DNA of 64,000 bases from Portulaca oleracea (lineage: Eukaryota > Streptophyta > Magnoliopsida > Caryophyllales > Portulacaceae). The position numbers were made by a program, and so were the translations under genes. A model generated the notes under the pieces. The model was not told the DNA's origin and did not search any database. It worked only from the letters and a program-made list of their open reading frames with translations. This document shows positions 58,885 to 64,000 of the stretch, in pieces. The stretch's first letter is position 1. Every line of letters starts with the position of its first letter. The DNA lies in assembly GCA_029582165.1 (NCBI GenBank), contig CM055873.1, positions 43,889,295-43,953,294 of the forward strand, in the 5' to 3' direction.

Positions 58885-59424
58885 GGGATATTGGATTCTA
58901 ATAATCTCTACTATCATAAATTGTATGACAATAATTCCTACTATCATTTTGGATTCTGGTGGTGCAAAAAAAAATAAAATTGTATTGTAGTGGTACCAAA
59001 TTCATCACCACATTCTTTTTATTTTTTCCATGCCTACCCCATATTGTTTTTGTTTTTTTGGTTCCTACCTCTAGACAGGTAACGAAGTGTAGTTACTAAA
59101 ACATTTTTAAAATTATTTTTTTGAGATTCCGAGCAATTAATATGATTTTTTAAAAGGAATAAAATTGAAAATATCATAAAAAATTGAAAACAAATTGAAA
59201 AAATTGGGAGAAATGCTGTAAATTCATTAAAAATCGTGGTAAAGTGTTATGCAAAGTTTTGAATCAAATGCAACACAAAATCTATGATATTTAGTATATA
59301 CACTCGATTTTGTCCCACTGCAATACAATTTTATTTTTTTTTGGGACCATCAGAATCCAAAATGATAGTAGGGATTATTGCCATACAATTTGTGATAGTA
59401 GGGATTATTAGAATCCAATATCCC
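58885..59424. mobile_element. MULE-type MITE, complete copy (540 bp)
   Basis: Termini GGGATATTGGATTCTAATAA and TTATTAGAATCCAATATCCC, both inside TA runs, so the duplication is probably TATATATAT. Same family as 26160 and 30518. Confidence 0.9.
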
Positions 59425-59440
59425 TATATATATATATATA

Positions 59441-59979
59441 TTTGCATTATGGACCATGAATTATAAGGTAATTAATTTTCTAAGCCCTTGGTTTTCATTG
59501 TGTATTTTTTGGACCCTAAAATTTATTGGCTGAATAAAAAAGAGTCTTAAAGTTTGGGGGCTTGAAAAAAAGACCCTTGTATCGTTTTTCTTTTTCTTCC
59601 CCTATTTGATTTTTTCTCCCGATTGACGCCAAACTTCATGACTAAGGTTGAACTTGATATTGAAGTTATAATACACATCTTTTATTCATGTCGGAGCTAC
59701 TTAAATCCATAAAATCTAAGTAGCTCTGACATAAATAAGAGAGATGCATTATAGTTTCAATATCAGTATTAACCTTAGTCCTGAAGTTAGGCGCCAATCA
59801 AGAGAAAAATTCAAACGTGGGGAGAATTAAAGAACACGAAAAATGCCTTTTTTCCGCTGACAAACTTTAAGGTAATTTTTTTATTCAACCTACAAACTTT
59901 AGGATTCAAAAAATTAACGTTTAAAACTAATGGTTCAAAAAATAAATTACCTTATACTTCAGGCTCCAAAATGCAAACA
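59441..59979. mobile_element. Foldback element, copy 2
   Basis: Homologous to 28993-29552. The outer arm TTTGCATTATGGACC pairs with GGCTCCAAAATGCAAA. The centre is near 59710, where GGAGCTACTTA faces TAAGTAGCTC. It lies 16 bp to the right of a MULE MITE. Confidence 0.82.
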
Positions 59980-60854
59980 ACCCAGATATCCCAAGTATCA
60001 AATTTTAAACTTTATCATAATAACATAATTTTTTTTATTTAGTTGAATACTTGAATTAAATGTGTGATAATTTGGATATATAGATGAGTTTTTTTTATCA
60101 AGTCTAATCATATGAATGGCTTTTTGGAAAAGGGAGGAGGGCCTTTACTTCCCTGGAGGGAACTAGCTGGGTATCAAATTATATGGAGAGATTAGAGAAC
60201 AGCTCAAAAGCTTAGCAATTTAGATGAGGAAGAGGAATTTCCCTTTTTTTTTAGGGGTGTTATTTGGTTCAAAGGAAGGGGGAACATCATGTTGACACAT
60301 ATATACTGGACCAATGAATACCCTTTCTTCCTAGACTGAAACACTTTCATCTCTTGTCTCTCCCTTCCTTTGAATTATAATGGACCCCACCATGTGAATT
60401 TCACTTAGGTTTACCACAAATATTTTTTGGCTCATTTGTATGGATAATCTCGCATTAAAAAAAAGAAATTTAATCAAGTAACTTAGATATATGCTATTAA
60501 TGGGTTGGATCGCTTATCTATATAAAAGTCAATCACCTCTTATTCGAATGATAAGATGTCCTCCTCTTATCTCTTGCCTCCAAGGTTCGAATCTTGGGGG
60601 GCATTCTCTCTTACCATTTCGGAGAATGTTGCGAGTAGGAGAGCTAGGGGCCTAGCTTTGAGCAATTGGCGGCCATGTTCCCCGTCTGCTATAGGTCTAT
60701 TGAGTTATTTCCTTGAGATAGGATATGTTGTACCACTTTTATATATATATATATATATATAAAGTAAGAATATGTATATTGAATTAGGCTATATATGTGT
60801 TATTTGAAATTCAATATTAATAGAAAAAAATAAACCTATTAATTTTTAGAGTGA
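59980..60854. other. Intergenic stretch with a SINE-like element (about 60545-60740)
   Basis: GGTTCGAATCT at 60584-60594 is a good B-box, preceded by an AGATGTCC...CTTATCTC region that could be a decayed A-box part. The unit ends near a (TA) run at 60741-60762. Pol III SINE is likely but no target duplication was found. No protein gene is seen. Confidence 0.5.
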
Positions 60855-61239
60855 TCTCTCTGTCCCTAATTATTTGTCTATTTAAATAATTTTCTTATCC
60901 TTAATTATTTATCTATTTTACATTTTTAATAATAATTTTGCTATTTTTATCCTTAATCACTAGTCGAACAAGGTAGTGATGATGATTTACAATAATTATA
61001 TTAATTTGTCAAAATTACTTTTTCACAGTCTTTGATACAACACTTTAACCATTAATTTTTTACATTTTATATTAGCAAGACTAATAATATTATATTCAGG
61101 TAAAAATCATTTTCATCACAAATCTAATTTTGACATTTTTGTACAATAACTCAACATATAATTTGATAAATTAACGGTCAAAATTTTAAATTTTGACCTA
61201 ATTAATCAAATTTGAATAATTTATTTGAAACGGAGGGAG
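60855..61239. mobile_element. Stowaway-like MITE
   Basis: Starts CTCTCTGTCCCTAATTATTT and ends TTTGAAACGGAGGGAG before TA. AT-rich and non-coding. Confidence 0.75.
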
Positions 61240-61311
61240 TATATAATACACATAATTTTTACGTAAAATTTTGAAAAAAAAGGGGAAGAATTGCAAGTGC
61301 AGAAAGAGGTA

Positions 61312-61521
61312 CCACCTCCATCCCAAAATGTTTGTGCGTTGACTAAATTTTGACTGTTAATTATTCACAAATTAAAATGAATTAAAATATGAAATCACTA
61401 CCATTAGAAAGATAATTTGTTAAAGAGTACAATGACGGTAATTTTATATTATAACTCATTAGAATTTGTGAGTAATTAACGGTCAAAATTTAGTCAACGG
61501 ACAAACATTTTGTAACGGCGG
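61312..61521. mobile_element. Stowaway-like MITE, long arms
   Basis: Left CCACCTCCATCCCAAAATG and right CATTTTGTAACGGCGG ends next to TA. Homologous throughout to 54153-54358. Confidence 0.85.
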
Positions 61522-62184
61522 TAGTAGATAACTAAGAATAAAAAGTAGAATAGATAGTCCAAAATAGAGGAGTTGGTCCCATTTGATGAGAATAAAGAAA
61601 AAAAAAAAAGGAGATAGAAATAGGAGGAAGACTATGTATGATTTTAATGCCTTATTTGTCAAAAGTATAGCCCGGGGATTCTGGGTTACCTTCCCTTAGC
61701 TTCCAACTTAACTATCCTTTTCAATTTGACTGCTCCCCTTTCATTTTCACTTTCTAATCAATCCATCCATCCATCCATCAAAAAAATTAAATAACAACAA
61801 ACAATTAATTAAGCTTATTGTATTCCATCTAATTAGCCGTGTTTGACTTAAATTTATAGGTGGTACGTCTTTGGTCTTTGATTTTCTTTGACCCTACAGT
61901 GTTTTATGGTGCTCAATTCTTACTCTACTCTAGCTACTTTGATTGCTATAAATTTAACCTAGATAGGGAGTAGTGGTAAGTGGTAACTAGCTACACATTT
62001 GCAATTGAATCATCACATACCTCAAGTTAATCTTGATTAATCTATGGGCTATACTAGCTAGCTCATTCTCATTAATTGACAATTTTGTGGATAAATCTTA
62101 CATGTACCATGACGTCTATCCATTTTTGGTGTAGCTAGAATTCAATAGTGTTCGATTTTCATTCTATGTACGTGTTGAATTTAC
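61522..62184. other. Intergenic stretch
   Basis: A short CCAT repeat (CCATCCATCCATCCATC) at about 61760-61776. No gene is recognised. Confidence 0.4.
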
Positions 62185-62640
62185 AAATGAGCTCTTAGCT
62201 CAGTTGGTATTTGTTTTTTTTATTATTAGAAGCCAACAGGCTAAAAGCATAAAAAAATGCAACAAAATATCTGTCAAAACAGCAAAAATAGCAGAGGCAA
62301 AACGCCAAAACAAACAGCAAAATCAGAAAGCTACAACCAAAAGCACCCAAAAAAAACATCCAAACTACAGCTGGAAAACCACCCAAAGAAACGAAAAGAA
62401 CAATCACTTCTTCTTGGATGGAGTAACCTTTAATCCACAAATCTTTTCCACCAGAGCCTGCTTTCGATCAATCGCCGCTCTAGCATCTTCAATGACCTTT
62501 AACTTCCGCGAAGTTTCAGAAGAAGTCGATTTAGACTTCCAAGATGCATCCAAAACCATCTTCCATTTGTTATACAATGATATTTCATAGGTCCCAAGAT
62601 CAATTCCTGAAAACAACAATAGGCGTGCATGTCTGGTTTC
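62185..62640 (-). other. Retroposon junction: SINE-like head and LINE-like tail
   Basis: GAGCTCTTAGCTCAGTTGG (about 62188-62206, plus strand) looks like a tRNA-derived SINE head. It is followed by a T-run. The minus-strand sequence from 62619 encodes a short lysine-rich frame (YNKWKMVLDASWKSK, ending VTPSKKK at 62404). It is then followed by T/G-rich sequence and an A-rich end near 62230-62210, as at the 3' end of a 5'-truncated LINE. I cannot assign the peptide to a family. Confidence 0.4.
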
Positions 62641-62803
62641 CCCTATCTCCCATGGATTGATGGACCATTGGACTTTCTCTAAGATAAATTACCCAATAGT
62701 TATAAAAAAAATCTTCCATGTTAAGTTTGTTATATTTGTGTTGTTGCTTTTACAAATATAGCAACAAACCACTCTTCTGGGTGGACACATATTTATTAAA
62801 TTA

Positions 62804-63064
62804 AGACCTTGTTTTTTTTATAGTGTGGGAAAGGTGAGTGGGATAAAGTGGGGAAAATAAGATAAACTGCGATAAACAAGAATTAATGAAAAAAGTATGG
62901 GGGTGGAAAATGTGGAATAAGATATGTGAAAAGTAAGAAATTTAAAAGTATGTAAAATGTAAGGAATTGAAAGAAATATATTTTGAAGTAGGAAAGGTGG
63001 GATAAAGTATGTAAACGTGGGAAGGTGGGATAAATTTTATCCCACACCAATAAAGAATTGGACC
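62804..63064. mobile_element. Tourist-like MITE with TTA duplication
   Basis: Left AGACCTTGTTTTTTTTATAG and right AAAGAATTGGACC ends, with TTA at 62801-62803 and 63065-63067. Inside, GTGTGGGA pairs with TCCCACAC. Similar to 55014-55277 in its GGATAAAGTGGGG-type purine-rich filling. Confidence 0.75.
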
Positions 63065-63421
63065 TTAGTAGAATCATTTATAAACAACTTTACTTAGATA
63101 AACATTAATTTTTAGAGAGATTGATCCATAAGACCTACCAAAAGAGCTATGCAATGTACGAATTAATTGTTATATTTTTAATTGGATAAAGTAGGTCTAT
63201 CGATCTATTGGGCCCTTATTTTAGGGATAACTAATAACAAACGCTATAGGCTTTGAGATAAGAGGTGAGTATCAAACTAACAATGACAAACATGATCCAT
63301 CAACTCCACAATTTCTAGATATACGGAAATTTTTTTGCTTCCACCATGAACTAGGCCTTGGTGAAGATCTAAAAGCTTGGTGAAGATCTAAAAGATGGAA
63401 GCAGTCACCTGCTTGACTATG
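63065..63421. other. Intergenic stretch
   Basis: A 20-bp direct repeat GTGAAGATCTAAAAG-type occurs at about 63361-63395. Nothing else is visible. Confidence 0.4.
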
Positions 63422-63732
63422 GCCTTGTTTGGCAACCAGCTGTTAGCTTGTAGCTGTTAGCTGTTAGCTTGTAGCCGTTAGCTGGTAGCTGTTTGGATTA
63501 GCTGTTTGGGTTAGCTGATTGCAGGAAAGTGTTTGGTAAACTAGCTTTTTGTGAAAAGTTATCTCAAAAAGCTTTCTCAAGTAGCTTTTTGAAAATTAGC
63601 TTATTGGGTCCAAAAAGCTAATATGAAAAGTTTGTTACCAAACACCTCAAATAGCTTTTTCACCTTGGTCAAAAAACTAACAGTGTCCAAAAAGCTAAAA
63701 GCTACCTCAAAAAGCTTCCAACTAAACGCCCC
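63422..63732. mobile_element. hAT- or Tourist-like MITE rich in AGCT words
   Basis: Left GGCCTTGTTTGGCAACC and right AACTAAACGCCCCC are imperfect inverted termini of a widespread plant type. The interior repeats GTTAGCTGTTAGCTTGTAGC on the left and AAAAAGCTA words on the right. No clear target duplication. Confidence 0.65.
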
Positions 63733-63756
63733 CTATACACACAAATTAATTGTTAA

Positions 63757-63760
63757 GATA

Positions 63761-63798
<38 letters not shown>

Positions 63799-63799
63799 A
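63757..63799. repeat. (TA)n(TG)n microsatellite
   Basis: A TA run followed by GTGTGTGTGTG, beginning about 25 bp after the preceding MITE. The rest of the window (63800-64000) is AT-rich without features. Confidence 0.85.
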
Positions 63800-64000
63800 A
63801 TCATTTTTTTTGTGAGTTACAATATTTTCTGGATATTATATTGGAACATAAGATTACAATAATTCATACTTTATGTTATTGGATAATAATGACCTCCACT
63901 TTAAAATTATATCACAATAAACTCTAAATATGGAGTAATTTTAAAATTATATATAAAATATAATTTTTTATAATTTATGTGTATATATGATCAATTATAC

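Noticed and set aside
62185..62210. tRNA gene head (TAGCTCAGTTGG)
   Set aside because: No T-arm or acceptor partner follows within 90 bp, so it is a SINE head remnant, not a tRNA gene.
62404..62619. Novel small lysine-rich protein
   Set aside because: It borders LINE-tail-like and SINE-like sequence, with no start context or conserved motif that I can name; left as part of a retroposon junction.

Overview
The window is nuclear DNA of a flowering plant, almost certainly a eudicot. It is AT-rich, has GT-AG introns and is packed with plant transposon families. Only one ordinary host gene is recognisable: an R2R3-MYB transcription factor on the minus strand (34845-37285). Nearly everything else that can be named is mobile-element sequence in various stages of decay. 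The species cannot be named from the sequence alone.

Layout. (a) 1-5708: the 3' part of a large Ty3/Gypsy element of the Tat/Ogre type. It has an antisense plant-mobile-domain (PMD) pseudogene, a 3' untranslated region full of tandem repeats, a polypurine tract and a 3' LTR (4240-5708). (b) 6022 to about 20690: a decayed inverted CACTA element (CACTA-1) that has lost its main transposase. A second, nearly full-length CACTA element (CACTA-2, 9321-19395, TAA target duplication) is inserted in it. CACTA-2 carries a TNP2-type transposase pseudogene, itself broken by a hAT-like MITE and frameshifts, plus a second gene of the Ptta/En/Spm type. Both CACTA elements contain large near-perfect palindromes; CACTA-2 has two as a tandem duplication of about 690 bp. 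(c) 21379-22936: 3' part of a LINE, minus strand. (d) 23-34 kb: AT-rich DNA studded with MULE-type MITEs, foldback elements, a SINE, Stowaway elements and a Cassandra (5S-derived) solo LTR. (e) 34.8-37.4 kb: the MYB gene. (f) 39-50 kb: foldback and hAT MITEs, a MULE with a gene-like interior, an internally deleted Copia element with both LTRs, and a solo LTR holding a MULE-type element with an AT-only core. (g) 50-64 kb: a further solo LTR, Tourist and Stowaway MITEs, a nest of inverted repeats, another MULE MITE plus foldback pair, SINE-like and LINE-tail pieces.

The genes do not form a pathway. The strongest story is nested transposition: CACTA-2 landed in one arm of the CACTA-1 palindrome, and the opposite arm still preserves the empty site. 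The most unusual signal is the large palindrome conserved at the same relative place in two diverged CACTA elements.
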